Below, in pieces: positions 9,161 through 17,666 of a stretch of DNA of 27,133 nt (the first letter of the stretch is position 1; each line of letters starts with the position of its first letter). A model generated the notes under the pieces. It made no database searches, was not told where the DNA came from, and saw only the letters and a program-made list of their open reading frames with translations. The translations under genes were made by a program, and so were the position numbers. Source of the stretch: Competibacteraceae bacterium UBA6584 (GTDB taxonomy: Bacteria > Pseudomonadota > Gammaproteobacteria > Competibacterales > Competibacteraceae); NCBI GenBank assembly GCA_002433805.1, contig DJIW01000114.1, positions 37,113-64,245 of the forward strand, written 5' to 3'.

Positions 9161-9646
9161 ATGGACACCGTTATGGATGCTGCTGAAAATCTCCGCTGTT
9201 TGTTGATTTCGGTCCAGGGTGGTCAAGCCATCTTGCCCAACAGCGTCATCGTCGAAGTATTGCCGTTCGCGACGCCGCTGAAGATCGAATCCGCGCCGCA
9301 CTGGGTGGTCGGCGCGATGCTGTGGCGCAACCTCACCACCCCGCTGATCAGCCTCGGCCGGTTGATCTTCCGGGTGTCGGCCGAGTCCGATCTCAATTCG
9401 CGAATCATCATCGTCAACACCTTAAGCGCCGATGCCCGCCTCCCCCACTTCGGGATTTTGGGCACCTCGGCCCCGCGCCCCATCAACCTGCAACGCGACG
9501 AACTCAAGCTCAACCCGAACGTCGAGGACGCCGACTTAAAGCTACCCGGCATTTTGAGTTGGGCGCGCTATCAGGAGCAGCCGGTGATCGTGCCGGATCT
9601 GGAAGCCATCGAAGCGGTGTTGCAGCCCCTGGTCCGCCGGGCGTGA
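9161..9646 (+). CDS. chpC: ChpC-like CheW-domain protein
   Basis: Second CheW-fold adaptor of the cluster, 161 residues. The CheW fold is shown by LLISVQGGQAILPNSVIVEVLPF near residues 14-36 (landmark only), APHWVVGAMLWRN near 45-57 and PLISLGRLI. Pseudomonas has chpC, a CheW-type gene, downstream of chpA and chpB; here it follows chpA directly with chpB absent. It probably links additional receptors to ChpA, but this is inferred from family and position. The start at 9161 has no clear Shine-Dalgarno; ATG at 9173 in the same frame is an alternative that removes four residues. The terminator-like hairpin just upstream could make its expression differ from chpA. Confidence 0.78.
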   Translation: MDTVMDAAENLRCLLISVQGGQAILPNSVIVEVLPFATPLKIESAPHWVVGAMLWRNLTTPLISLGRLIFRVSAESDLNSRIIIVNTLSADARLPHFGILGTSAPRPINLQRDELKLNPNVEDADLKLPGILSWARYQEQPVIVPDLEAIEAVLQPLVRRA

Positions 9647-9677
9647 GCCGGCCGCGAGAACGTTCGCCGGCGCGCGC

Positions 9678-12600
9678 ATGCGGCTGAGCAAAATCAAGCT
9701 GGCGGGATTCAAGTCGTTCGTGGACCCCGCCGTATTGCCGCTGCCCGGCAACCTGATCGGCGTCGTCGGCCCCAACGGCTGCGGCAAATCCAATCTGATC
9801 GACGCCGTGCGCTGGGTGATGGGCGAAAGTTCGGCGCGCAGCCTGCGCGGCGAAACCATGAGCGATGTGATCTTCAACGGCGCGGCCGGCCGCAAGCCGG
9901 TCGGTCAGGCTTCGGTCGAACTGGTGTTCGACAACGACCGAGGCCGGTTGGGCGGCCCCTGGGCCAGCTACGCCGAGATCGCCATCAAGCGGCTGGTCGG
10001 CCGCGACGGTCAGTCCAGCTACTTCCTCAACGGCGCGCGCTGCCGCCGCCGCGACATCGCCGATATTTTCCTGGGCACCGGCCTGGGGCCGCGCAGTTAC
10101 GCCATCATCGAGCAAGGGATGATTTCGCGGGTGATCGAAGCCAAGCCCGAGGAACTGCGCGTCTTTTTGGAAGAAGCCGCCGGCGTGTCCAAATACAAGG
10201 AGCGCCGCCGCGAGACCGAAACCCGCATCCGCCATGCCCGCGACAACCTCGAACGGCTGCGCGATCTCCGCGAGGAGCTGGGACGCCAGCTCCAGCACCT
10301 GCAGCGGCAGGCGCGCGCCGCCGCCCAGTACCGCGACTACCGCGCCGAGGAGCGGCGGCTCAAAGCCGAACTGTTGAGCCTGCGCTGGCGCGATCTGCGC
10401 GCCGAACTACAGGCCCAGGAGCAAAACCGCCGTCGGGAGGAAACCGCGCTGGAAGCGATCATGGCCGAGCAGCGCCAGGCCGAAACCCGGCTCGAAACCG
10501 GGCGGCTGCGGCGGATCGAACTCAGCGACGCCCACAACGACGCGCAAGGCCGCTACTACCAAACCGGCGCGCGGATCAGCCGGCTCGAACAGTATTTACA
10601 ACATCAACATGACTTGCGGCGGCGGCGCGAAGAGGAACGCCGGCAAACGGCGGCGGCGCTAGAACAACTGGAAGGCCAACTCAGCCAGGACCGGGGCCAG
10701 CAACAGGCTTGGCTTGAGGCGCTGGCCGCCGCCGAACCGGAACTGACCGGCGCGCGAATCGCCGAGGCGGCGGCCGACGCGGCCTTGACCGCCGCCGAGG
10801 AGACGCTGCGCGGCGAGCGGGCCGCATGGGATGAATTCAGCCAGCGCGCCGGCGAGCGCCAGCGGCAAATCGAGGTGGAGCGCACCCGGATCGAACACCT
10901 GCAACAGCGCTTGCTGCAAGGCGAGCAACGCTTGGAGCGCTTGCGCCAGCAGCGGGAGCAGTGGGGGGCGGAGGCGGCGGACCGCGAACGGACCGACTTG
11001 GAGAGCCTGGAACCCGCGCTCGCCGAAACCGTCCAGCGCGAGCAGGAACGGCTGGTGATGCTCGAACGGGAAGCGATTGAAACGCGGGACGCCTTGCGGC
11101 GGGCCGATCTTCAAATTCGGTTGGCCCGCGAGCGGATTGAAGCCGGGCGCGGCCGGCTGAGCTCGCTGCAGACCTTGCAAGAAGCCGCGTTGGGCCGCGA
11201 CGAAGACGACTGTAACGACTGGTTGCGGGCGCAAGGGCTGGACCGAGCGCCGCGCTTGGCCGAACAACTCGAAGTGGAACCCGGTTGGGAAGATGCGGTT
11301 GAAACAGTGCTGGCCGACTGGCTGGATGCGGTGTGCGTGGATGAACTCGACGCGCCGGCGCGGGCGGTCGCCGAGTTGGGTTCGGGCCGGTTGACCTTGC
11401 TGGAGTCGACGGCCGTCTCGCCGGGCGAACCGAGCTCCGGACTGGCGGCTAAAGTGACTTCCTCGTATCCGCTGACCGACTTGCTGGCCGGCGTGGCGAT
11501 TGCCGCCGATTGGAATGAGGCGCTGGCGCGCCGCGCCGGTTTGGCGGCTAACGAAAGCCTGATTACGCCGCAAGGTGGGTGGTGCGGGCGGCGTTGGCTG
11601 CGGTTGAGGCAGGCCGAGGACGATGGCGGCGTGTTGCGGCGCGAGCGCGAAATCCGCCGGCTGGAAGCGGAATTGCGCGAAGCCGAGGCCGAACTGTCCG
11701 AGCAATCGGCGCAGGCGGAACAGCTGCGCGCCCTGCTGCATGAGGACTTGGAACAGCAGCAACGGGACGCGCGACACCGCCTCGGCGAACGCCAGCGCGA
11801 GCACGGCCACGCGCAAGGTCAGCTACAGGCGCTGCGGGAACGCTGGCGGCAGGCGCGAGAACAACAGTCCAGGATCGCCGAAGAACAGGCCGAACTTGAA
11901 ATCCAACACCGCGACGATCAGGAACAACTCCAACTGGCGCGCTGGCGGTTGGACGAGACGCTAGCGGACCAGAAAACGCTCCATTCCCAGCAGGCCGACC
12001 TAGCCGAAAACCGGGAGCGGGCGGGCGAGGCGCTGCGGCAAAGCCGGGCGCGGGCCGAGGCCGCGCGGCGGGAGGCGGCCGGACACACCACGGCGGTCGA
12101 AACCTTGCGCGCCCGACTGGAGGCGGTCCGGCAAGCCTTGGAACGGTTGGACGCGCAGCGCCAGCAGCTGCGGCTCCGGGCCGGGCGTTTGGATCAAGAG
12201 GGCGGCGGCGACGCCGACGGCGCGCTGGCGGCAGCCGAGGACGATCTGGCAAGGCATCTGGACGGCCAGCTCGAACTTGAAAACGAACTGGCGCGGGCAC
12301 GACAAGCGCTGGAGGCGCATGAAGCGGAACTGACGGCGCAAGAGCAGCTGCGCGCCGGCTGCGAACGCCGGGCCGAAGGCCAACGCCGGACCATCGAGGA
12401 CCGCCGGATCGCATCGAGCGAAACCCGCGTCCGCCAACAAAATTTAACCGAGCAACTGCGCGAACTGGACGCCGAACCGGAAACCGTGCTCGGCGGCTTG
12501 CGGCCCGAGGCCAGCGAATCGGCTTGTCTGGAACGGCTGGCTCAGGTCGAGCGCCGGCTCCAGCGCTTGGGTCCGATCAATTTGGCGGCCATCGAGGAAT

Positions 12601-13193
12601 GCGCGCAAGTGACCGAGCGTAAAAGCTATCTGGACGCCCAAAACGATGATTTGACGACCGCGCTGGCCGCCTTGGAAAACGCTATCCGCCAGATCGACCG
12701 CGAAACCCGAGCCCGCTTTCAGGATACCTTCGAGCGGGTCAACGGCGGGCTGGGCGAATTGTTCCCGAGGCTGTTCGGCGGGGGGCAGGCGCAGCTGGTC
12801 TTAAGCGACGAGAATGTGCTGGAAGCCGGCGTCACAGTCATGGCCAAGCCGCCCGGCAAGCGGGTCGGCTCCATCGGATTGCTGTCCGGCGGCGAGAAAG
12901 CCTTGACCGCCATCGCCTTGGTTTTCGCCATCTTCCAACTCAATCCCGCCCCTTTTTGTCTGTTGGATGAGGTAGACGCGCCGTTGGATGAAGCGAACGT
13001 CGGCCGGTTTGGCGCTTTGGTGCAAGAACTGTCCGAGCAGGTACAATTTATTTTTGTCACCCACAATAAGGCCACCATGGAAATCGCCCGGCATCTGGCC
13101 GGCGTGACCATGCAGGAGCCGGGCGTCTCCCGCCTGGTGGCGGTCGATGTCGAGGCGGCGGCGCGCTTGGTCGAGGCGAGTTATGGCGCCTGA
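9678..13193 (+). CDS. smc: Chromosome segregation ATPase SMC
   Basis: Structural maintenance of chromosomes protein, the ATPase arm pair of the bacterial condensin that organises and segregates the nucleoid. At 1171 residues it has the standard length. The head begins MRLSKIKLAGFKSF, with Walker A GPNGCGKS at residues 31-38. Long coiled coils (about 170-500 and 640-1000) flank a hinge near 505-625. The C-terminal head has the ABC signature LSGGEK at 1069-1074 and Walker B with Asp1097-Glu1098 in CLLDEVDAPLDE. It lies 31 bases after the ChpC-like gene with no evident Shine-Dalgarno. The smc-zipA-ligA order is the one seen in Pseudomonas. Its partners scpA and scpB are encoded at about 21.1-22.5 kb. 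Confidence 0.98.
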   Translation: MRLSKIKLAGFKSFVDPAVLPLPGNLIGVVGPNGCGKSNLIDAVRWVMGESSARSLRGETMSDVIFNGAAGRKPVGQASVELVFDNDRGRLGGPWASYAEIAIKRLVGRDGQSSYFLNGARCRRRDIADIFLGTGLGPRSYAIIEQGMISRVIEAKPEELRVFLEEAAGVSKYKERRRETETRIRHARDNLERLRDLREELGRQLQHLQRQARAAAQYRDYRAEERRLKAELLSLRWRDLRAELQAQEQNRRREETALEAIMAEQRQAETRLETGRLRRIELSDAHNDAQGRYYQTGARISRLEQYLQHQHDLRRRREEERRQTAAALEQLEGQLSQDRGQQQAWLEALAAAEPELTGARIAEAAADAALTAAEETLRGERAAWDEFSQRAGERQRQIEVERTRIEHLQQRLLQGEQRLERLRQQREQWGAEAADRERTDLESLEPALAETVQREQERLVMLEREAIETRDALRRADLQIRLARERIEAGRGRLSSLQTLQEAALGRDEDDCNDWLRAQGLDRAPRLAEQLEVEPGWEDAVETVLADWLDAVCVDELDAPARAVAELGSGRLTLLESTAVSPGEPSSGLAAKVTSSYPLTDLLAGVAIAADWNEALARRAGLAANESLITPQGGWCGRRWLRLRQAEDDGGVLRREREIRRLEAELREAEAELSEQSAQAEQLRALLHEDLEQQQRDARHRLGERQREHGHAQGQLQALRERWRQAREQQSRIAEEQAELEIQHRDDQEQLQLARWRLDETLADQKTLHSQQADLAENRERAGEALRQSRARAEAARREAAGHTTAVETLRARLEAVRQALERLDAQRQQLRLRAGRLDQEGGGDADGALAAAEDDLARHLDGQLELENELARARQALEAHEAELTAQEQLRAGCERRAEGQRRTIEDRRIASSETRVRQQNLTEQLRELDAEPETVLGGLRPEASESACLERLAQVERRLQRLGPINLAAIEECAQVTERKSYLDAQNDDLTTALAALENAIRQIDRETRARFQDTFERVNGGLGELFPRLFGGGQAQLVLSDENVLEAGVTVMAKPPGKRVGSIGLLSGGEKALTAIALVFAIFQLNPAPFCLLDEVDAPLDEANVGRFGALVQELSEQVQFIFVTHNKATMEIARHLAGVTMQEPGVSRLVAVDVEAAARLVEASYGA

Positions 13194-13401
13194 GACCGCC
13201 TCCTGACCCAACGGTTTTATCCGCGGCGCGCCGATAGGATAATGCGGCGGCCGGCGGCATTTGTTAAAGTAAATCCTTTACAGCACGAGCGGTGGGGCAC
13301 TGTCCCCGACCCTTGGCGCGGCGTCGCTGGGGGCAACCGCATTCATAAGGCAATCGTGGCGAAAACTGGTTGCGGCTGGCGCAATCTGGGGCCTTCTATT
13401 T
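13194..13401 (+). promoter_or_regulatory. smc-zipA intergenic region with possible promoter and dyad
   Basis: A 208-base gap, the longest between co-oriented genes here. GATAAT at 13238-13243 resembles a -10 (5 of 6) with a poor -35 (TTTTAT) at 13215-13220. AT-rich TAAAG-TAAATC-CTTTA at 13265-13280 is a dyad of 5-bp arms. GGGG-CACTGT-CCCC follows near 13293-13306. These suggest that zipA-ligA could have its own promoter, but none of the elements is strong. No convincing gene was found in the gap. Confidence 0.3.
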
Positions 13402-14271
13402 ATGGAAGAGAAAACGCAATTACAGTGGTTGCTGGCCGGTATCGGGGTGGTCGTCGTCGCCCTGATCTACCTTTGGGGCATCCGCGCCCGTTTGAAGGAA
13501 GAACTCCGCAAACGCCAGCGCCGAACGTCGGCCAGCGAACCTCGATTGGGAGAAACCGATCCCAATGTTTCGGAAGAAGTCGCCGAGGAAGCGCATGAGA
13601 TCGGCGACTTGGGCCGAGTGACGCCCGACCATCATCTGGCCGATAAGATTTTGGTGGAGGTGGAAGTCCGGCCGCTGCCGCGCGCGGAGGGCGCCGGGCG
13701 CGCGCCGGCCAGGGAATCGCCGCTGGCGTCGAAAAAAGCGGCGGCCGAGGAGGGGGCCAAGCCGCGCATTGCGAACGAAGCCGCCGGACCCAAGCCGGCG
13801 GACTTGGCCAAGGAGGCGCAGCCCGACCCGCAATCGTCCTCGCGCTCCAACAAGATGACGGTCGCCCTGACCATTCTGGCGCCGCGTCACCGCATGTTTA
13901 AAGGCCATGAAATTCAGACGGCGGCCGAGGAAGCGGGTTTCCTGCTCAGCGAGGCCGGTCTGTTCGAGCGCCACCCTGAATCGGCGACTTCGATGTATAC
14001 GCCGGTGTTCAGTCTGGCGCACCTGCGCAAACCGGGTTCGTTTCAACCCGAAACCCTTTCGGAGCTGATCACGCCGGGCTTGTTGGTGTTCATGACGCTG
14101 CCCGGCCCCTTGGAAGGGATGAAGGCTCTGGATCTGTTGGTGCTGTCGGTCGATCAGGTGGCGCGCAAGCTCAACGGGGTGATTTGCGACGAACACCGCC
14201 GCAAGCTGACCAATCAGGGTCTGATGAGCTTGCGCGATAAAGTCGGCCGGCTCGAACTGCCCGCGCGTTAG
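13402..14271 (+). CDS. zipA: Cell division protein ZipA
   Basis: Membrane anchor that binds the FtsZ C-terminal tail and tethers the Z-ring in gammaproteobacteria. The 289 residues show the expected layout: an N-terminal membrane helix (LLAGIGVVVVALIYLWGI, residues about 10-27) with a basic stop-transfer segment, a charged Ala/Glu/Pro-rich linker to about residue 150, and the globular ZipA C-terminal domain (about 152-285) with MTVALTILAPRHRMFKGHEI, SMYTPVFSLAHLRKPGSF and LLVFMTLPGP. The linker is shorter and less Pro/Gln-rich than in E. coli (328 residues in total). The Shine-Dalgarno is weak. It is followed 23 bases later by ligA, so the two are probably co-transcribed. Confidence 0.95.
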   Translation: MEEKTQLQWLLAGIGVVVVALIYLWGIRARLKEELRKRQRRTSASEPRLGETDPNVSEEVAEEAHEIGDLGRVTPDHHLADKILVEVEVRPLPRAEGAGRAPARESPLASKKAAAEEGAKPRIANEAAGPKPADLAKEAQPDPQSSSRSNKMTVALTILAPRHRMFKGHEIQTAAEEAGFLLSEAGLFERHPESATSMYTPVFSLAHLRKPGSFQPETLSELITPGLLVFMTLPGPLEGMKALDLLVLSVDQVARKLNGVICDEHRRKLTNQGLMSLRDKVGRLELPAR

Positions 14272-14294
14272 CCTTCCGTCCCGCCTGACGCGCC

Positions 14295-16337
14295 ATGACG
14301 GCTTCCAGCGCCGCCGACCGGATCGCGGAACTCCGCGCCGAAATCGACCGGCATAATTACCGCTATTACGTGCTGGACGATCCGGAGGTTCCCGACGCCG
14401 AGTACGACCGGCTGTTTCGGGACTTGCAGGCGCTCGAACACCAATATCCCGAACTGCTCGACGCCGCGTCGCCCACCCAGCGAGTCGGCGGCAAGGCGCT
14501 GGATCGCTTTGCGCCGGTCCGGCACCGAGTCCCCATGTTGTCCATCCGCACCGAGACCGATATCGGTCCGGGCGGCGCGCGCGCCTTCGACGCTCAAGTG
14601 CGGCGCGAGCTGGGCTTGGGCGAAGCCGATCCGCCCGTGGAATACGCGGGTGAGCTGAAGTTCGACGGCTTGGCGATCAGCCTGCGCTATGAAGGCGGCC
14701 GGCTCGTCCAAGCCGCCACTCGCGGCGACGGCGAGACCGGCGAGGACGTCACCCAAAACGCGCGCACCATCAGAGCCATCCCGTTGCGGCTGCGCGGCGC
14801 GGCTCCGGAGGTGTTGGAAGTGCGCGGCGAGGTGTACATGAGCCGCGCCGATTTCGAGCGCTACAACGCCCGCCAGCGCGCGGCGGGATCGCCGCCGTTG
14901 ACCAATCCCCGCAACGGCGCGGCCGGCAGCATCCGCCAGCTCGATCCGAGCGTCACCGCCACGCGCCCGCTGTCGTTTTTTGCTTACGGCGTCGGTGAAA
15001 TCAAGGGCTGGGACGCGCCCGCCACCCATGCCGAGATGGTGCGGGCGCTGGTGGATTGGGGGTTGCCGGTGTCGCGCGAGCGCGCCTTGGCGCGCGGCGC
15101 GGAAGGCTTGAGCGCTTTTCATCAAGCGATTGCCGCGAAACGCGATAGTTTGCCGTTCGACATCGATGGCGTGGTCTACAAGGTCAACCGCTTGGACTGG
15201 CAGCGCCAGTTGGGGTTTCGCACCCGCGAGCCGCGCTGGGCGGTGGCGCACAAGTATCCCGCTCAGGAAGAATTGACCGTGGTCGAGGCGATTGAGGTGC
15301 AAGTCGGCCGCACCGGCGCGATCACGCCGGTGGCGCGGCTCAAGCCGGTGTTCGTGGGCGGCGTGACCGTCACCAACGCCACCCTGCACAACGCCGATGA
15401 AATCGCCCGCAAGGACGTGCGGGTGGGCGATACCGTGCAAGTGCGCCGGGCGGGCGACGTGATTCCCGAAGTGGTCGGGGTGGTGTTGGAACGGCGTCCG
15501 CCGGACGCGCGACCGTTCGCCATGCCGAAAACCTGTCCGGTGTGCGGATCGCCCATCGCGCGTCCGGAAGGCGAGGCGGTGGCGCGGTGCGCGGGCGGCT
15601 GGCAGTGCCGCGCCCAGCGCAAGGAAGCCATCCGCCATTTCGCCTCGCGGCGGGCGCTGGATATTGAAGGCTTGGGCGATAAAGTGATCGAGCAACTGGT
15701 CGAGCGCGAACGGGTGCGCGATCCCGCCGATTTATTCTCGCTCGACGCGGCGGCGGTGGCCGAGCTGGAGCGCATGGGTGCGAAATCCGCCAGCAAGTTG
15801 ATCGACGCCCTGGAGCGGGCTAAGAGCACCAGCCTGGCGCGATTGCTGTACGCGCTGGGCATCCGCGGCGTCGGCGAGTCCACGGCATCGACCTTGGCGG
15901 AGCACTTTGGCGCGTTGGACGCGCTGATGGTCGCGGAGCCCTCGCGCCTTCAGCAAATCCCGGATGTCGGACCCGTTGCGGCGGCGGCCATTCAGGCTTT
16001 TTTTAGCGAGCCGCTCAATCAAAAGCTCATCGCCAGGTTGCGCGCGGCCGGCGTCGTCTGGTCCGAGGCGGCGCAACCCAGAACGGCGGATCGCTCGCTC
16101 GCCGGTAAAACCGTGGTGCTGACGGGCGGTTTGGAATCGCTGAGCCGCGATGAAGCGACCGCGCGACTGCGGGCGCTGGGGGCCAAGGTGGCGGGCAGCG
16201 TATCCAAAAAAACCGATTATGTGGTCGCGGGCCGCGATGCGGGTTCCAAATTGGACAAGGCGCGGGAATTGGGGGTGACGGTGCTGGATGAGGCGGGGCT
16301 GCTGAGCGTGTTGGCGGGCCAAGCCCTCTCCCGCTGA
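14295..16337 (+). CDS. ligA: NAD+-dependent DNA ligase LigA
   Basis: Seals nicks during replication and repair using NAD+. Its 680 residues compare with 671 in E. coli. Domains in order: the Ia NAD-binding domain with HNYRYYVLDDPEVPDAEYD near 16-34; the adenylation domain with nucleophile Lys122 in ELKFDGLAISLRYEGG; the OB fold; a four-Cys zinc finger at Cys414, Cys417, Cys432 and Cys438 (CPVC, then CAGGWQC); helix-hairpin-helix repeats near 515-580; and a C-terminal BRCT domain near 605-675. All expected catalytic and metal residues are present. The stop codon at 16335-16337 lies in the loop of a GC-rich palindrome, and the last few codons (QALSR) are made from its left arm. Confidence 0.98.
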   Translation: MTASSAADRIAELRAEIDRHNYRYYVLDDPEVPDAEYDRLFRDLQALEHQYPELLDAASPTQRVGGKALDRFAPVRHRVPMLSIRTETDIGPGGARAFDAQVRRELGLGEADPPVEYAGELKFDGLAISLRYEGGRLVQAATRGDGETGEDVTQNARTIRAIPLRLRGAAPEVLEVRGEVYMSRADFERYNARQRAAGSPPLTNPRNGAAGSIRQLDPSVTATRPLSFFAYGVGEIKGWDAPATHAEMVRALVDWGLPVSRERALARGAEGLSAFHQAIAAKRDSLPFDIDGVVYKVNRLDWQRQLGFRTREPRWAVAHKYPAQEELTVVEAIEVQVGRTGAITPVARLKPVFVGGVTVTNATLHNADEIARKDVRVGDTVQVRRAGDVIPEVVGVVLERRPPDARPFAMPKTCPVCGSPIARPEGEAVARCAGGWQCRAQRKEAIRHFASRRALDIEGLGDKVIEQLVERERVRDPADLFSLDAAAVAELERMGAKSASKLIDALERAKSTSLARLLYALGIRGVGESTASTLAEHFGALDALMVAEPSRLQQIPDVGPVAAAAIQAFFSEPLNQKLIARLRAAGVVWSEAAQPRTADRSLAGKTVVLTGGLESLSRDEATARLRALGAKVAGSVSKKTDYVVAGRDAGSKLDKARELGVTVLDEAGLLSVLAGQALSR

Positions 16338-16349
16338 GGGGGAGGGGCT
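16322..16349. terminator. GC-rich palindrome over the ligA stop, possible bidirectional terminator
   Basis: AGCCCTCTCCC (16322-16332) pairs with GGGGGAGGGGCT (16338-16349) in an 11-bp stem with one bulged G and one G-U pair; the ligA TGA sits in the loop. It lies between convergent ligA and the PpiC gene (stop at 16371). CCCTCTCCC/GGGAGAGGG-type palindromes are common as dispersed intergenic repeats, so it may be a repeat copy as well as a terminator. Only one copy was noticed in this window. Confidence 0.5.
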
Positions 16350-16370
16350 CGGATAAAGAATCTGTCCGCC

Positions 16371-17354
16371 TTACTTTTTATCTTCCTTCTTTTCATCATT
16401 GGCGGCGGGCGCGGCCTCGGCCGTCGGCTTGGCCTCGCTGACCTGGATTTCCTTGACCTCGACCTTGGCGCCGGCTTTCAATTTTTCCAGATAATCGTTG
16501 ACCATCCGGCTTTGCAGCATCTGGGTGATCTGCGGCTTGAGTTCTTCCATCGTCGGCGGGGTGGCGTCGCGAACATCTTCCAATTGGATCACGTGCCAGC
16601 CGAACGAGGTTTGCACCGGAGCCTCGCTGTGTTTGCCTTTTTCCATCTTGGTGACGGCTTGAGCGAACGGCGGCACCATCATGCTCGGCGAGAACCAACC
16701 CAAATCGCCGCCGTTGCCGGCCGAACTGTCGCTCGATTTGGCCTTGGCCAGCTCGGCGAAGTTGCCGCCCTTCTTCAGTTCGGCGATCACCTCCTTGGCC
16801 TTGTCCTCGGAATCGACCAGGATGTGGCTGGCCTTGTATTCCTTGCCCTTCATCGCGGCGGTCGCCGTTTCGTATTCTTTCTTGACGGCGTCTTCGCTGG
16901 GGCTATTGTCGTTCAGCATCCGGCGGATCACGCTGCTGGCGAGCAAGCTGCGCTGGACCATGGCTAACTGGCGCTTGATTTCCGGATCCTCGGCCAATTT
17001 CTGCTTGTCGGCTTCCTGCACCAACAATTCTTCCAACACCAGCTGATCGACCAGCGATTTGCTGGCCTCCACCGAATCCACCTTGGTCCGGCCGCGCAGC
17101 TGCTGGACGTATTGCTCGAAGGCCGCTTTCGGAATCGTCTTGCCGTTGACCACGGCGACCGGATCGGGAACGGTGAACTCCACCGGCTTGGCGGCCGGGG
17201 TGAGCGCGGGCGGCGCGACGGGGCCGGCCGTTACGCCAGCCGCCGCCGGCGGGGCGGTTTCCGGTTTCTTGTCTTCGGCGGCCAGCGTCGCGCCGGAGAC
17301 CAGCAAAGCGGAGGACAGCGCCAGCAGTGGCAAGGTCAACTTGTTGGTCTTCAT
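16371..17354 (-). CDS. Periplasmic parvulin-type peptidyl-prolyl isomerase (PpiC/SurA_N)
   Basis: Exported foldase that isomerises X-Pro bonds and probably chaperones envelope proteins. From ATG 17354 it has 327 residues: a signal peptide (MKTNKLTLPLLALSSALLVS, likely cut after GATLA near 25), a Pro/Ala linker, a SurA_N-like helical chaperone region (about 65-165), a parvulin domain (about 172-265) with ASHILV, FAELAK, SAGNGGDLGWF and TSFGWHVIQL, and a Lys/Glu-rich tail. GTG 17369 in the same frame, 6 bases after the bolA stop, would add five residues; the signal-peptide shape favours 17354. It is last in yciB-yciI-bolA-PpiC. SurA has two parvulin domains and is longer, so this is a single-domain relative. 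A minus-strand gene converging on ligA. Confidence 0.92.
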   Translation of the reverse strand: MKTNKLTLPLLALSSALLVSGATLAAEDKKPETAPPAAAGVTAGPVAPPALTPAAKPVEFTVPDPVAVVNGKTIPKAAFEQYVQQLRGRTKVDSVEASKSLVDQLVLEELLVQEADKQKLAEDPEIKRQLAMVQRSLLASSVIRRMLNDNSPSEDAVKKEYETATAAMKGKEYKASHILVDSEDKAKEVIAELKKGGNFAELAKAKSSDSSAGNGGDLGWFSPSMMVPPFAQAVTKMEKGKHSEAPVQTSFGWHVIQLEDVRDATPPTMEELKPQITQMLQSRMVNDYLEKLKAGAKVEVKEIQVSEAKPTAEAAPAANDEKKEDKK

Positions 17355-17375
17355 AACAGTAATTTTCACGGTGAG

Positions 17376-17666
17376 CTATTTTCCAGTGAGTGAGGAACGG
17401 GCTTCGTCGGGGGTTTGCGCCTTGCTGATACTCAGGGCGTGAATTTCCCGACGCATGAGATCGGCGACCGCCGCATGAACCAGCCGGTGGCGCTGGATCA
17501 ACGGTTGACCGCTAAACGCGTTCGAGACGATGCGCAGGGTAAAATGGCCGCCTTCGCGCGCCCCGGCGTGGCCGGCGTGCGCGGCGCTGTCGTCCTGGAT
17601 GTCCAGTTGCTCGGGCGACAGCGCGGCGCGCAAGCGCTGTTCGATCAAGGCGATGCGGTCGCTCAT
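17376..17666 (-). CDS. bolA: BolA family protein
   Basis: Small cytosolic protein of the BolA fold, which in this family works with monothiol glutaredoxins in [2Fe-2S] handling and affects morphology and stress responses. The 96 residues contain the characteristic core HFTLRIVSNAFSGQPLIQRH near 41-60, followed by RLVHAAVADLM and a short IHALSISKAQTPDEA end. The ATG at 17666 overlaps the yciI stop (ATGA), implying translational coupling. BolA-type and IbaG-type paralogues are hard to tell apart by eye; the operon with yciI, yciB and PpiC favours BolA. Confidence 0.9.
   Translation of the reverse strand: MSDRIALIEQRLRAALSPEQLDIQDDSAAHAGHAGAREGGHFTLRIVSNAFSGQPLIQRHRLVHAAVADLMRREIHALSISKAQTPDEARSSLTGK

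Noticed and set aside
5998..9168. A 1056-codon open frame on the minus strand opposite chpA
   Set aside because: High-GC antisense frame; its translation is Gln/His/Arg/Gly-rich with no family resemblance, while the plus strand encodes an intact ChpA with all kinase motifs.
13242..13598. Small plus-strand frame in the smc-zipA gap
   Set aside because: Runs into zipA out of frame, no ribosome site and no family resemblance.
14268..15695. 475-codon minus-strand frame opposite ligA
   Set aside because: Antisense shadow of ligA, no recognisable domain; ligA itself is complete.
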